Source of the DNA: DAOOVD01 sp035369845
GTDB taxonomy: Bacteria; Bacillota; Desulfotomaculia; Desulfotomaculales; Pelotomaculaceae
Reading direction: 5' to 3'
Length of the DNA: 57,947 bases
Assembly: GCA_035369845.1 (NCBI GenBank)
Contig: DAOOVD010000008.1
Span: 1-57,947, forward strand
This document shows positions 31,890-39,846 of this stretch, one piece after another (position 1 is the stretch's first letter; each line of letters begins with the position of its first letter). A program made the position numbers and the translations under genes. The notes below the pieces were generated by a model, which was not told the DNA's origin, made no database searches, and was given only the letters and a program-made list of their open reading frames with translations.

Positions 31890-32068
31890 GACGTGAGAAG
31901 TGAGACGTGAGGAGTGAGAACGTCGACGATTCTCCCGGAACGCCGCGTATAAACCGGCGTTCATAAACATTGAAACACCTTTATAAGTGCCTTTTTTCAA
32001 AAGCCGGAAGAGCAGGACCCGGCAGGGCCGGCTTCCTGCTTTCCCGACGGCTCACGGCTCACGACTCA
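31890..32068. repeat. heptamer-repeat-bordered element in the atpE-atpF gap
   Basis: Left border: four 7-mers GACGTGA, GAAGTGA, GACGTGA, GGAGTGA (31890-31917). Right border in inverted sense: CGGCTCA, CGGCTCA, CGACTCA (32048-32068). Between them is a perfect 8-bp hairpin (GAACGCCG/CGGCGTTC at 31938-31962) and a second GC-rich inverted region. The element makes this operon gap unusually long at about 290 bp. Confidence 0.6.
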
Positions 32069-32121
32069 CGGCCAATTCGCCATGCCTTGTTTTGCCATAA
32101 AACGTAGACCGGCAACCGGTT

Positions 32122-32358
32122 CTAGTGACCGGCCTTACCAAAGAGCATAAATGCAATAACGATTGCGATGATGGGCACAGCCTCGATCAGACCGATACCG
32201 ATGAAGAACGTGGTCATAACATTGCCCCTGGCCTCCGGCTGACGGGCGATACTTTCCACAGTCTTGAATCCCAGAATGGAGTCGCCAAGAGCGGCACCAA
32301 GAGCAGCGAAGCCCGCTGCGAGAGCAGCTCCGATAGCGGCAGCGGCAGCTAGATCCAT
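32122..32358 (-). CDS. atpE: ATP synthase c subunit (ring proteolipid)
   Basis: A 78-residue hairpin of two membrane helices joined by the polar loop ARQPEAR. The ion-binding Glu is in GIGLIEAVPIIAIVIAFMLF. It is followed by Ala rather than Ser/Thr, and helix 1 has no Gln at the sodium-site position, so the ring is predicted proton-coupled, not sodium-coupled. A strong ribosome binding site (AAAGGAGGGG) precedes ATG 32358, as expected for the subunit needed in most copies. Confidence 0.96.
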   Translation of the reverse strand: MDLAAAAAIGAALAAGFAALGAALGDSILGFKTVESIARQPEARGNVMTTFFIGIGLIEAVPIIAIVIAFMLFGKAGH

Positions 32359-32445
32359 ATATTTCCCCTCCTTTCAAGGTAAAATGATCCCCGAAAACGG
32401 GTTATTTCAAGGCTTTTAAACCTCAGGCCTTCTGTTTGCAGTCGC

Positions 32446-33183
32446 CTAGTGCTCTTCGGCAACCGCCAGGGACCAGTATGCGATACTGAGCATGGTAAAG
32501 ATAAATGCCTGGATAAATCCCACAAACACGCTAAACGCAAGCCACACCACCGAAGCGATAAATCCCCCGAACAAGTGGGCCCACCCGCCGAGCATGCCCA
32601 AAAGCACGGCAATCAGAACCTCGCCGCCGTATATGTTCCCGTATAGACGGAAAGTCAGCGTGATCGGCTTGGCAAGGTCCTCAATCAGGTTGATCGGAAG
32701 GAAAAAGACAAATGGCTGGACGTAGTGCTTGAAATAACCGAGGCCCTTGTACCTGACGCCCAGAATATAAATCATGAAGAAGGTGCACAGGGCCAGGCCG
32801 AGGTTCGTGTTGTAGTCGGCCGTCGGCGAGCTCAAGGTGGGAACCAGGCCGATCAGGTTGGAAAAAAGGATAAATATGAAATACGTGCACACTACGGTAA
32901 TAATGGCTTCCGCTTTCTTTGTGGACATGTTCTGCTTGGCCAGGCCCAGGATCCCTTCGAAAAGCATCTCCATCACATTCTGCAATGGCTTGGGCCTGCG
33001 CATGTTCATGCCGCGGGTCGCCGCCACGCAAAACAGCGCAACGAGAGCCATGACTATCCAGGTAATAATCAATGTTTTGGGATTAAAAGCCAGGTGAGTG
33101 TTGCCCACGGTCAGCTGCCAGGAACCGTTCGGGGGCCAGCCCCATACGTTTAGCTGTTGCTCCACTTCGTGCAAGGTCAGCAT
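32446..33183 (-). CDS. atpB: ATP synthase a subunit
   Basis: A 245-residue Fo stator subunit forming the proton half-channels. ATG 33183 has GGGGTGA seven bases upstream; GTG 33195 is less likely. Conserved segments include NLIGLVPTLSSPTADYN, the essential-Arg helix LAKPITLTFRLYGNIYGGEV, and the C-terminal FVGFIQAFIFTMLSIAYWSL. Confidence 0.95.
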   Translation of the reverse strand: MLTLHEVEQQLNVWGWPPNGSWQLTVGNTHLAFNPKTLIITWIVMALVALFCVAATRGMNMRRPKPLQNVMEMLFEGILGLAKQNMSTKKAEAIITVVCTYFIFILFSNLIGLVPTLSSPTADYNTNLGLALCTFFMIYILGVRYKGLGYFKHYVQPFVFFLPINLIEDLAKPITLTFRLYGNIYGGEVLIAVLLGMLGGWAHLFGGFIASVVWLAFSVFVGFIQAFIFTMLSIAYWSLAVAEEH

Positions 33184-33219
33184 GTTTTTTCTCACCCCTT
33201 TCCTCTAATGTTTTAATTT

Positions 33220-33621
33220 TTATAATTTCAGAGATTTGGCCTCCCTGGCTTCCCTTATAATCATTCCCACCACGCCGAAGGTAAAGATGCAGGGAACAAC
33301 AAAAAGCCCGGCTGCCGTGGCATAAATATTAAACCAAACCGTCCGGGCGACAAAAAACAAAACAGCAAATACCGTCAACAAGCGCATGGCCAGGCCCGTC
33401 ATAATCTGGGCCTGGGTCTCGGCTACGGTCAGCTGTCTGGTTTTATTAATTCTCTTTGTCAGAAAAAAGGCATTCCACATGCCTACGGCGGTTCCCAGCG
33501 CAAAACCCCGGACAATGGAGTCTTGAGGTCTCAATACCAGGAACAGGCACAAGAACGCCAATAAATAGCCGCATATTCTCAATGTCCTGGCAATCTGGCC
33601 CTCAAAATCCCAATCCCGCAT
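33220..33621 (-). CDS. atpI: ATP synthase subunit I-like protein
   Basis: A 133-residue protein with four predicted membrane segments (ICGYLLAFLCLFLVL; GFALGTAVGMWNAFFL; GLAMRLLTVFAVLFFVARTV; GLFVVPCIFTFGVVGMII). It matches the AtpI family, implicated in c-ring assembly or ion supply. Starts at ATG 33621; its ribosome binding site overlaps the end of the preceding gene, so the two are coupled. Confidence 0.8.
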   Translation of the reverse strand: MRDWDFEGQIARTLRICGYLLAFLCLFLVLRPQDSIVRGFALGTAVGMWNAFFLTKRINKTRQLTVAETQAQIMTGLAMRLLTVFAVLFFVARTVWFNIYATAAGLFVVPCIFTFGVVGMIIREAREAKSLKL

Positions 33622-33625
33622 CTAA

Positions 33626-33880
33626 TTACTCCCTCTCGAAGAACCCCTGCAGTGTTTTGAATACACCGGCGATTCCTACGGCAAGCCCGGTCAATATGCC
33701 CGCCAGCATAAACCACGGACCGGTGGAGAATTTATGGTCTATATATCTCCCGCCATAGAAGCCCAATACTACAGATATAGCAAGTTCCATGCCAATAGTG
33801 GTAGCAAGGGCGAGCGCCTGGAAAACATCGCCCCAGCCCTGAGATTTCATATTTTTTTTGTCATTTTTATCTTCGGGCAT
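33626..33880 (-). CDS. atpZ: AtpZ/AtpI-family small membrane protein
   Basis: An 84-residue protein with two membrane helices (LALATTIGMELAISVVLGFY; FMLAGILTGLAVGIAGVFKT) joined by GGRYIDHKFSTGPW, the AtpZ pattern. AtpZ and AtpI are thought to assist Fo assembly and cation uptake. The frame is open to 33967; ATG 33880 fits the family best. First gene of the atp operon. Confidence 0.78.
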   Translation of the reverse strand: MPEDKNDKKNMKSQGWGDVFQALALATTIGMELAISVVLGFYGGRYIDHKFSTGPWFMLAGILTGLAVGIAGVFKTLQGFFERE

Positions 33881-34124
33881 CCCCTTGGCATCCCCGTGAA
33901 CTTGTAACTCAAGGCGTAAACGGCCAGTCGTTCCATTTTTGTTGACATTTGACGACCAATCAGCCAATAAATGTATTTATAATTTTTAAAAATTAAATAC
34001 AGTTGTTTTAAATACGGGTGTTTTCTAAAAATTTTAAGCGGGCTGAAGTTTAAAACTTATAAACCCTTATTTTCTACACAAATAAGGTTATTCCTCCAGA
34101 CCGGCAAGAAATTTTAAAAGAATA
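33881..34124. other. AT-rich leader/promoter region of the atp operon
   Basis: About 240 bp between the wecB end and the first atp gene on the same strand. It is strikingly AT-rich. No single -35/-10 pair stands out; ATTATAAAT on minus near 33975 is a possible -10. Confidence 0.35.
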
Positions 34125-35303
34125 TCACATTTTTTTTGGAAAGGGCCGGTTTTGCGGCGGCCTGAACTCCTCCGGCCTTGTTTTCGCGTAGCCGAAATGA
34201 AATCTTATCGCCTGCGCAATTCTTTCCGAGGCGCGCCCGTCCCCGTAGGGATTTACCGCATTGGCCATCGTTTCGTACCAGTTTTTGTCGTCCAGCAGCC
34301 TTTTGGTTTCCATGAGCACGCTGTCCCGGCCGGTGCCGACAAGCCTGACCGTACCGGCTTCCACCGCCTCGGGCCGCTCCGTGGTGTCGCGCAAAACCAG
34401 CACCGGTTTGCCCAGCGACGGGGCTTCCTCCTGCAGGCCGCCGGAGTCGCTGAGCACCAGGTAGCAGCGGTTGATCAGGTTCACAAACGGCTGGTAATCC
34501 ATCGGCTCGATCAGGTGGACCCGTTCCAGTCCCCCCAGTTCTTCGTCCACCGCAACGCGCACCGCGGGATTTTTATGAACGGGAAAAACAATTTCGACAT
34601 CCCGGTAATTTTCCGCAATTTCCTTCAGAGCCCGGTAAATCCCGCGCATCGGCCCGCCGATATTTTCCCGGCGGTGGGTCGTCACCAGCAGGACCCTGCT
34701 CCTCCGGTAATCAATACCGTCCAGCAGAGGGTCGCCGAACTTGAACTCCGGGCGCACTACAGCCAGCAAAGCGTCAATTACCGTATTGCCGGTAACGAAT
34801 ATCCTCTCCGGCGGCACTCCTTCCGCCAGCAGGTTTCGCCTGGCGGTATCCGTCGGCGCAAAATTCAGGTCGGCCAGCACCCCGGTGAGGTGGCGGTTGA
34901 TCTCCTCCGGAAAAGGTGAAAACTTGTTGCGGGTTCTCAACCCCGCTTCGACGTGCCCGACCGGAATCTGCAGGTAAAATGACGCCAGCGCCGCCACAAA
35001 AGTGGTCGTGGTGTCGCCGTGCACCAGGACGAGGTCGGGCGCCTCCGCCTCGAGAACCTTTTGCAGTCCCGCAAGCGCGCGGCCGGTGATGTCGAAAAGG
35101 TTCTGGCCCTGCCTCATGATATCCAGGTCATGGGCCGGAGTGATGCCGAAGAGTTTCAGCACCTGGTCAAGCATCTCCCGGTGCTGCGCCGTCACGGCAA
35201 CCCTGCAGTCGATTTCCTCCCGGCACTTTTCCAGCCTTTTGACCAGCGGCGCCATCTTTATTGCTTCAGGCCTTGTCCCGAACACCGCTACGACTTTCAG
35301 CAA
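34125..35303 (-). CDS. wecB: UDP-N-acetylglucosamine 2-epimerase (non-hydrolysing)
   Basis: A 392-residue enzyme interconverting UDP-GlcNAc and UDP-ManNAc for wall polymer synthesis. Family marks: VFGTRPEAIKMAPLVKRL, VHGDTTTTFVAALASFYLQI, HVEAGLRTRNKFSPFPEEIN, SDSGGLQEEAPSLGKPVLVL. Starts at TTG 35303 with GGGAG about ten bases upstream. B. subtilis has its homologue (mnaA) in the same place next to atp. Confidence 0.93.
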   Translation of the reverse strand: MLKVVAVFGTRPEAIKMAPLVKRLEKCREEIDCRVAVTAQHREMLDQVLKLFGITPAHDLDIMRQGQNLFDITGRALAGLQKVLEAEAPDLVLVHGDTTTTFVAALASFYLQIPVGHVEAGLRTRNKFSPFPEEINRHLTGVLADLNFAPTDTARRNLLAEGVPPERIFVTGNTVIDALLAVVRPEFKFGDPLLDGIDYRRSRVLLVTTHRRENIGGPMRGIYRALKEIAENYRDVEIVFPVHKNPAVRVAVDEELGGLERVHLIEPMDYQPFVNLINRCYLVLSDSGGLQEEAPSLGKPVLVLRDTTERPEAVEAGTVRLVGTGRDSVLMETKRLLDDKNWYETMANAVNPYGDGRASERIAQAIRFHFGYAKTRPEEFRPPQNRPFPKKM

Positions 35304-35386
35304 ACGACAACAGCTCCCTTTTTAAACAAGAAAACAATTGCCCGCAAAACGGCTCCCCCGGGAAAAGAAACCGCTGCGACGGCACG

Positions 35387-35707
35387 TCAGCCGTCAACTT
35401 TCAAGTACCCTTTTTTCAGAAGCTTTTCCAGATGTTCTTCCAGCGCCAGTTCCAGGTTCACCCCGTACTGCTCCTCAAGAACAAACATCATGGACACGGC
35501 GGTCTGGGCGACGTCGAGCAGCTCGCGGGTGATTATCCTTATCGCCTCGTGCTCGCTGTACTTTTCAGATTCCCCGGAAAGGCCCCTCAGCTTGCCGATG
35601 GCCTGGGCAAGCTCCCCGGCCTCCTCCATTAATTTCAGGGCTGTGGATTCAATGGTGGGCGACAGGTTGTTCAGCCTGGGCAGGGACACATTTTTCTTTT
35701 TCATCAT
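35387..35707 (-). CDS. MazG-like nucleotide pyrophosphohydrolase
   Basis: A 106-residue all-alpha NTP-PPase. The metal-binding pattern EExxE...ExxD is present (KLMEEAGELAQAIGKL and ITRELLDVAQTAVSM). Such enzymes remove non-standard or excess NTPs; the substrate cannot be read from sequence. Lies between comEB and wecB. Confidence 0.75.
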   Translation of the reverse strand: MMKKKNVSLPRLNNLSPTIESTALKLMEEAGELAQAIGKLRGLSGESEKYSEHEAIRIITRELLDVAQTAVSMMFVLEEQYGVNLELALEEHLEKLLKKGYLKVDG

Positions 35708-35778
35708 GCGCCTTCCTCTTTCGGGGGAGTCTCCCGGCTTATCAATCAGAGTTCCTTCCCCGCAGTTCCCCGGGCGAC

Positions 35779-36363
35779 TTATTCGTGCCTGACCAGTTCC
35801 ACCCCTGCCTCTTCAAACATTTGCAAAGCAAGGGAATCTGGATAGTCGCCCTGAAAAACAACCTTTTTTATGCCGGTGTTGATAATCATCTTTGCACACA
35901 AAACGCACGGCTGGTCGGTAACGTAGAAAACAGCGCCCTGAACGGCGGTACCGTAAACGGCCGCCTGAATCAAGGCATTTTGTTCGGCGTGCAGGCCGCG
36001 GCAGAGTTCGTGGCGCTCTCCCGGCGGTATTCCCTTCTGTTTACGCAGGCAGCCGACCTCGAGACAGTGCCTCAAACCGGCGGGCGCCCCGTTGTAACCG
36101 CTGGCAAGAATGCGCCTGTCCTTGACGATGATTGCGCCCACCCTTCTTCTCAAACAGGTGGAACGGCTGGAAACCACCCCGGCGATGTCCATAAAATACC
36201 GATCCCAGCTGGGCCGCTGGGACGCTGAACGCGGTACGCCGGACGCGGGAAAACAGTCCGCCGGCTGCGGGCCGCGGGACGTGACGGGAACTGTTTCTCC
36301 GGAATCCGGATTCCGGCCGCCTCTCAAATTCGCACGGCTGCCGGAGGGCGGTTTTTTTTCCAA
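35779..36363 (-). CDS. comEB: dCMP deaminase with repeat-derived N-terminal extension
   Basis: A 194-residue zinc deaminase converting dCMP to dUMP. The catalytic motif HAEQNALIQ and zinc motif QPCVLCAKMIINTGI are intact, and ILASGYNGAPAG is typical. The conserved domain begins at about residue 51 (RPSWDRYFMDIAG). The first 50 residues are a polar, Pro/Ser/Arg-rich extension encoded partly by tandem heptamers at 36219-36246 and a palindrome at 36299-36316. No ATG, GTG or TTG lies near the domain border, so TTG 36363 (GGGAG eight bases upstream) seems to be the real start. Confidence 0.85.
   Translation of the reverse strand: MEKKPPSGSRANLRGGRNPDSGETVPVTSRGPQPADCFPASGVPRSASQRPSWDRYFMDIAGVVSSRSTCLRRRVGAIIVKDRRILASGYNGAPAGLRHCLEVGCLRKQKGIPPGERHELCRGLHAEQNALIQAAVYGTAVQGAVFYVTDQPCVLCAKMIINTGIKKVVFQGDYPDSLALQMFEEAGVELVRHE
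36219..36316. repeat. heptamer repeats and palindrome inside the comEB 5' coding part
   Basis: GGGACGC, TGAACGC, GGTACGC, CGGACGC (36219-36246) are four 7-mers in phase. GGCTGCG, GGCCGCG, GGACGTG follow (36263-36283). CCGGAATCCGGATTCCGG (36299-36316) is an 18-bp palindrome. All of it is translated in comEB. Confidence 0.55.
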
Positions 36364-36381
36364 GTTTTCAACTCCCGTTCC

Positions 36382-37635
36382 TCAATATTCAAAAAGGGGG
36401 TGCTTCTCGCAAATCTCCGCGACTCTGGCCCGCGCCCGCCCGAGTTTGGCCTGATCACCGCGGTTGGCAATTGCGTAATCCATGATCTCGGCGATAACGG
36501 CCATGTCTTCCCTCTTCAGGCCGCGGGCGGTAACCGCGGGAGTGCCGACGCGGATTCCGCTCGCCGTGTTGGGCGGCAGCGGATCGTAAGGTATGGCGTT
36601 CTTGTTGACCGTGATGCCCACCATGTCGAACAGCGCCTGGGCCTCCCTGCCGGTTATCTGCTTGCTCCTCAAATCCACCAGGATAAGGTGGTTGTCGGTT
36701 CCTCCGGAAATCAGATTGAACCCTTTTTCCAGCAAGGCTTCCGCCAAAGCGCGGGCGTTATCGACAACCGCCTGCTGGTATTCCTTGAAGCCGGGTTCGA
36801 GCGCCTCCTTCAACGCAACCGCCTTGGCCGCGATTACGTGCATCAGCGGGCCTCCCTGGATGCCCGGAAAGACCGCCTTGTTGATTTTGGCCCCGTATTC
36901 CCCGGCGTCGGCGCAAAGGATCAGCCCGCCCCTGGGACCGCGCAACGTTTTGTGGGTGGTCGTGGTGACCACGTCGGAATGCGGCACCGGGTTCATGTGC
37001 AACCCGGCCGCCACCAGCCCGGCAATATGGGCCATGTCGACCATCAGCCGGGCGCCCGTTGCCCCGGCAATTTCCTTCATTTTACGGAAATCTATTGCCC
37101 GGGGATAGGCGCTGGCTCCCGCTATGATCAATTTCGGTTTGTGTTCCAGGGCCGTACCGTACAGCTTTTCGTAATCGATCCGGCCGGTTTCCCCGTCCAC
37201 GCCGTAAAAGGCGAACTTGAAATACTTTCCGGAGATGTTTACCGGGCTGCCGTGAGTAAGGTGACCTCCGTGGGCCAGGTCCATTCCCAGGATGGTATCC
37301 CCCGGATTGAGCAGGGCGAAGTAAACGGCCGTGTTGGCCTGTGCTCCGGAGTGCGGCTGCGCGTTGACGTAATCCGCCCCGAACAGCTCCTTGGCCCTGG
37401 CGATGGCCAGGCTTTCAGCCATATCGACGAACTCGCAGCCCCCGTAGTAGCGAAATCCCGGATATCCTTCGGCGTACTTGTTGGTCAGAACCGAGCCCTG
37501 GGCTTCCATAACGGCGCGGCTGGCAACGTTTTCCGAAGCGATCAGCTCGAGGGTCCCGCGCTGCCTCTGTTTTTCAAGCTCTATCACCCGGAAGATTTCC
37601 GGATCGGCTTCCGATAGAGGGCGCACCAAACTCAT
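36382..37635 (-). CDS. glyA: serine hydroxymethyltransferase
   Basis: A 417-residue PLP enzyme interconverting serine and glycine with tetrahydrofolate. The PLP lysine motif TTTHKTLRGPRGGLI is intact. N-terminal LELIASENVASRAVMEAQGS and NKYAEGYPGFRYYGGCEFVD are diagnostic. Starts at ATG 37635 with GGGGAGG upstream. Confidence 0.97.
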   Translation of the reverse strand: MSLVRPLSEADPEIFRVIELEKQRQRGTLELIASENVASRAVMEAQGSVLTNKYAEGYPGFRYYGGCEFVDMAESLAIARAKELFGADYVNAQPHSGAQANTAVYFALLNPGDTILGMDLAHGGHLTHGSPVNISGKYFKFAFYGVDGETGRIDYEKLYGTALEHKPKLIIAGASAYPRAIDFRKMKEIAGATGARLMVDMAHIAGLVAAGLHMNPVPHSDVVTTTTHKTLRGPRGGLILCADAGEYGAKINKAVFPGIQGGPLMHVIAAKAVALKEALEPGFKEYQQAVVDNARALAEALLEKGFNLISGGTDNHLILVDLRSKQITGREAQALFDMVGITVNKNAIPYDPLPPNTASGIRVGTPAVTARGLKREDMAVIAEIMDYAIANRGDQAKLGRARARVAEICEKHPLFEY

Positions 37636-37667
37636 AACAAATCCTCCCCGCAGCCGGCAACACTGGG

Positions 37668-38126
37668 CTACCGGCCATATCGATTGTATTTTTGCTCTAT
37701 GTCGTTTATTTTATCTAGCCGGCGGGCGTGGCGCCCTCCCAAAAACTCAGCCTGAAGCCACGTTGAAACGATCTCCCTGGCCAATCCCGGGCCGATTACC
37801 CGCTGGCCCATCGTTAAAACGTTGGCGTCATTGTGCTCCCTGGACATTCTCGCGGAAAAAGTGTCGTGGCATAAAGCCGCCCTTATTCCCGGCACCTTGT
37901 TGGCGGCTATGGCCACTCCGATACCGGTGCCGCAGCACAGCACGGCCCGTTCGAATTCCCCCTTCGTCAACGCCTCCGCGACGGCGAGAGCTATATCGGG
38001 ATAATCGACCGCATCCTCCGAATATGTGCCCAAGTCCTCATATTCTATGCCGTTTTCCCGGAAAAAGCCGACAATTTCTTCTTTCAGCCTGAATCCCCCG
38101 TGATCGCTGGCCACAGCGACCTTCAT
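37668..38126 (-). CDS. rpiB: ribose-5-phosphate isomerase B
   Basis: A 152-residue isomerase for ribose-5-phosphate and ribulose-5-phosphate. SDHGGFRLKEEIVGFF, DYPDIALAVAEAL, the active-site Cys motif LCCGTGIGVAIAANK, and HNDANVLTMGQRVIG are all present. Neighbour to glyA as in B. subtilis. Confidence 0.95.
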   Translation of the reverse strand: MKVAVASDHGGFRLKEEIVGFFRENGIEYEDLGTYSEDAVDYPDIALAVAEALTKGEFERAVLCCGTGIGVAIAANKVPGIRAALCHDTFSARMSREHNDANVLTMGQRVIGPGLAREIVSTWLQAEFLGGRHARRLDKINDIEQKYNRYGR

Positions 38127-38178
38127 GCCGCAACCCTCTTTCCCCGCACCTTGATTGTCAATACAAAATATTAGTAAT

Positions 38179-38200
38179 GGCAGCGCTTTGCCACCGCTCC
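38179..38200 (+). repeat. dispersed GGCAGCGCTTTG motif copy
   Basis: GGCAGCGCTTTGCCACCGCTCC lies between rpiB and ywlE. It matches the core at 39592, 43912 and 47021. A TTCGACAA (Spo0A-box-like) octamer lies nearby at 38214-38221. Confidence 0.45.
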
Positions 38201-38290
38201 ATGCGGCAGGAGTTTCGACAAAGTTTCACTACCAAATCTTCTACAGAAAAAAGGGTTTTCCCTTTCAGTCCCCCGAAAAAATCACCGCAG

Positions 38291-38737
38291 TTACCCCCGT
38301 ACCCGCCGCAAGGCACGGGTAATCAAATCCTCCAGCATGCGTGCGCATTCGACATATTTATCCAAAGGCTGCCCGATTGGATCCGGCACATCCCCCGGCG
38401 CCCCGGCATACTCGCCGAGGGTGAAAGTTTTGCCGGACGCTTCGGGAACCAGGCTTTTCACGTAATCGCGGTGGGCAGCGGTCATGGTCAGAACGAGATC
38501 GGCCTCCCGCACGGCTCCGGCCGTCAACCGCGAAGCCCTGTGCCCGCCCAGGCTCACACCCATCCGGGCAAGCGCCTCCACCGCCTCCCTGGAAGCCCCG
38601 TCCCCCGGCCAGGCTGCCGTACCGGCGGAGGAAACCTCAATATCATTCTCCGCCAGGCCCTTGCTAATCTTCCGCGCCAGAGCTTCGGCCATGCTGCTGC
38701 GGCACGTGTTTCCGGTACAAACAAAGAGAATTTTCAA
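38291..38737 (-). CDS. ywlE: low-molecular-weight protein-arginine/tyrosine phosphatase
   Basis: A 148-residue phosphatase. TTG 38737 follows GGGGTGAT and gives MKILFVCTGNTCRSSMAEAL; the frame is open to 38827. The P-loop CTGNTCRS has the CX5R motif, and the Thr after Asn is the residue that gives B. subtilis YwlE its phosphoarginine preference. The general acid Asp is in VPDPIGQPLDKY. Probable role: removal of arginine phosphorylation marks. Confidence 0.88.
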   Translation of the reverse strand: MKILFVCTGNTCRSSMAEALARKISKGLAENDIEVSSAGTAAWPGDGASREAVEALARMGVSLGGHRASRLTAGAVREADLVLTMTAAHRDYVKSLVPEASGKTFTLGEYAGAPGDVPDPIGQPLDKYVECARMLEDLITRALRRVRG

Positions 38738-38810
38738 GAGATCACCCCAATCGGTCGCTGGAATAGTTCTCCGATTATTCCTTTCGGGATCCGCTCCGTT
38801 TTTTAATCTT

Positions 38811-38836
38811 GGAGAGAGCGGAGACAAGGCGCTGCC
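38811..38836 (-). repeat. dispersed GGCAGCGCYTTG motif copy (inverted)
   Basis: Minus strand GGCAGCGCCTTGTCTCCGCT followed by CTCTCC, in the short gap between mntP and ywlE. Confidence 0.45.
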
Positions 38837-38855
38837 GCAACAATCATTTCCCTTG

Positions 38856-39398
38856 CTAAAAAAACAGCTTGACGCCCACGCCCACCAGCACCAAACCTCC
38901 TACCAGTTGAGCCCTTTTGCCCACCCAACTGCCCAAAAACCGTCCGAAAATCAGGCCGCCGGCCGTCATTACCCCGGCCACAACGCCGATTACCCCCGCG
39001 GTAAGTACGAGATCGGCCTGGCGGGCGCCAAGGGTAAACCCTACGCTGAGAGCGTCCAGGCTGACGCCGGAACCCAGCAGGAACAGCCCCCAGGTGTTGA
39101 AGTTTACGGCATGCAGTTCCGCTGTCCCTTTATTTTGCAGGGTATGATAAACCATTCTCACGCCCAGGTACACCAAAAGCAGTGAGCCGATGGCCGCGGC
39201 TGTCCGGCCGAGCAAACTTCCCGTAAACTCGCCCAAAAACCAGCCCGTCAACGGCATAAAAACGTGGAATGTGAAAACCGTAGCGCTTATCAGCAATATC
39301 TGCCGCCGTTTCACTCCGGCCAGCCCGATCCCAACGCAAAGGGAGAAGGCGTCGGTACCCAGGGCAACCGCCAAAACCAGCAGGGTTAAAAAACTCAT
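38856..39398 (-). CDS. mntP: manganese efflux pump MntP
   Basis: A 180-residue, six-helix membrane protein exporting Mn2+. ATG 39398 is preceded by GGAGG; the frame is open to 39410. Conserved acidic helix motifs ALGTDAFSLCVGIGL and SGVSLDALSVGFTLG are present, as are glycine-rich helices near the C-terminus. Sits between ywlC and ywlE as B. subtilis ywlD does. Confidence 0.9.
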   Translation of the reverse strand: MSFLTLLVLAVALGTDAFSLCVGIGLAGVKRRQILLISATVFTFHVFMPLTGWFLGEFTGSLLGRTAAAIGSLLLVYLGVRMVYHTLQNKGTAELHAVNFNTWGLFLLGSGVSLDALSVGFTLGARQADLVLTAGVIGVVAGVMTAGGLIFGRFLGSWVGKRAQLVGGLVLVGVGVKLFF

Positions 39399-39846
39399 GG
39401 CAGCCTCCAATCGTCACGGGGTTCGGATCGTCTACGAGCGCCGGTGAACCAGGGGCTCGCTTCCTTCAGAATCAAGGCTTCGGACAATTGTCCGCACACT
39501 TGAACAAAGTCGCTGCCTTTATTTTCACACCCAGCGCCTTAACCGGCGTTCCTTCTGGCAGCGCGTTGTCAAGATCACCCCCGGCTGTTACGGCAGTGCT
39601 TTGTCACCGCTCACTCAGGTGCTTAGCGCCGGCAGCGCTTGCTGCAAGCTTTAAGGCGAAACCGGGCCGCCTTCAACTCGCCGTCCCGCCCGGTTCAGGC
39701 TTGCGCCGACGTCCATGTCCGCACCCCCGGTTTTACAGCCTCGCTGCGCGTAAGTCTGCTTTAGGCGCTTTCGCAACGAAAGTTCGCCGCCTGGATTGGG
39801 ACAAAGCCGCCTGCCTCCGGCTTGTTTTTTCACCGGTGTTCCCCGG
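39399..39846. other. non-coding gap containing dispersed repeat copy A
   Basis: About 450 bp between ywlC and mntP. Its right half is repeat copy A. A GGACAATTGTCC palindrome lies at 39482-39493. Open frames here are shadows of GC-rich repeat sequence without ribosome binding sites. Confidence 0.5.
39592..39790 (+). repeat. dispersed intergenic repeat, copy A (left half)
   Basis: Aligns over about 200 bp with 43912-44102: shared blocks include GTCACCGCTCACTC, GCGCCGGCAGCGCTTGCTGC, AAGCTTTAAGGCGAAACCGG, GCCGCCTTCA, CCCCCGGTTT, CAGCCTCGCTGC and AGTCTGCTTTAG. It ends at GTTCGCCGC, where copy C still continues. Confidence 0.75.

Noticed and set aside
32122..32358. sodium-dependent ATP synthase
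   Set aside because: The c subunit lacks the Gln and Ser/Thr sodium ligands seen in Na+ rings; the Glu is followed by Ala.
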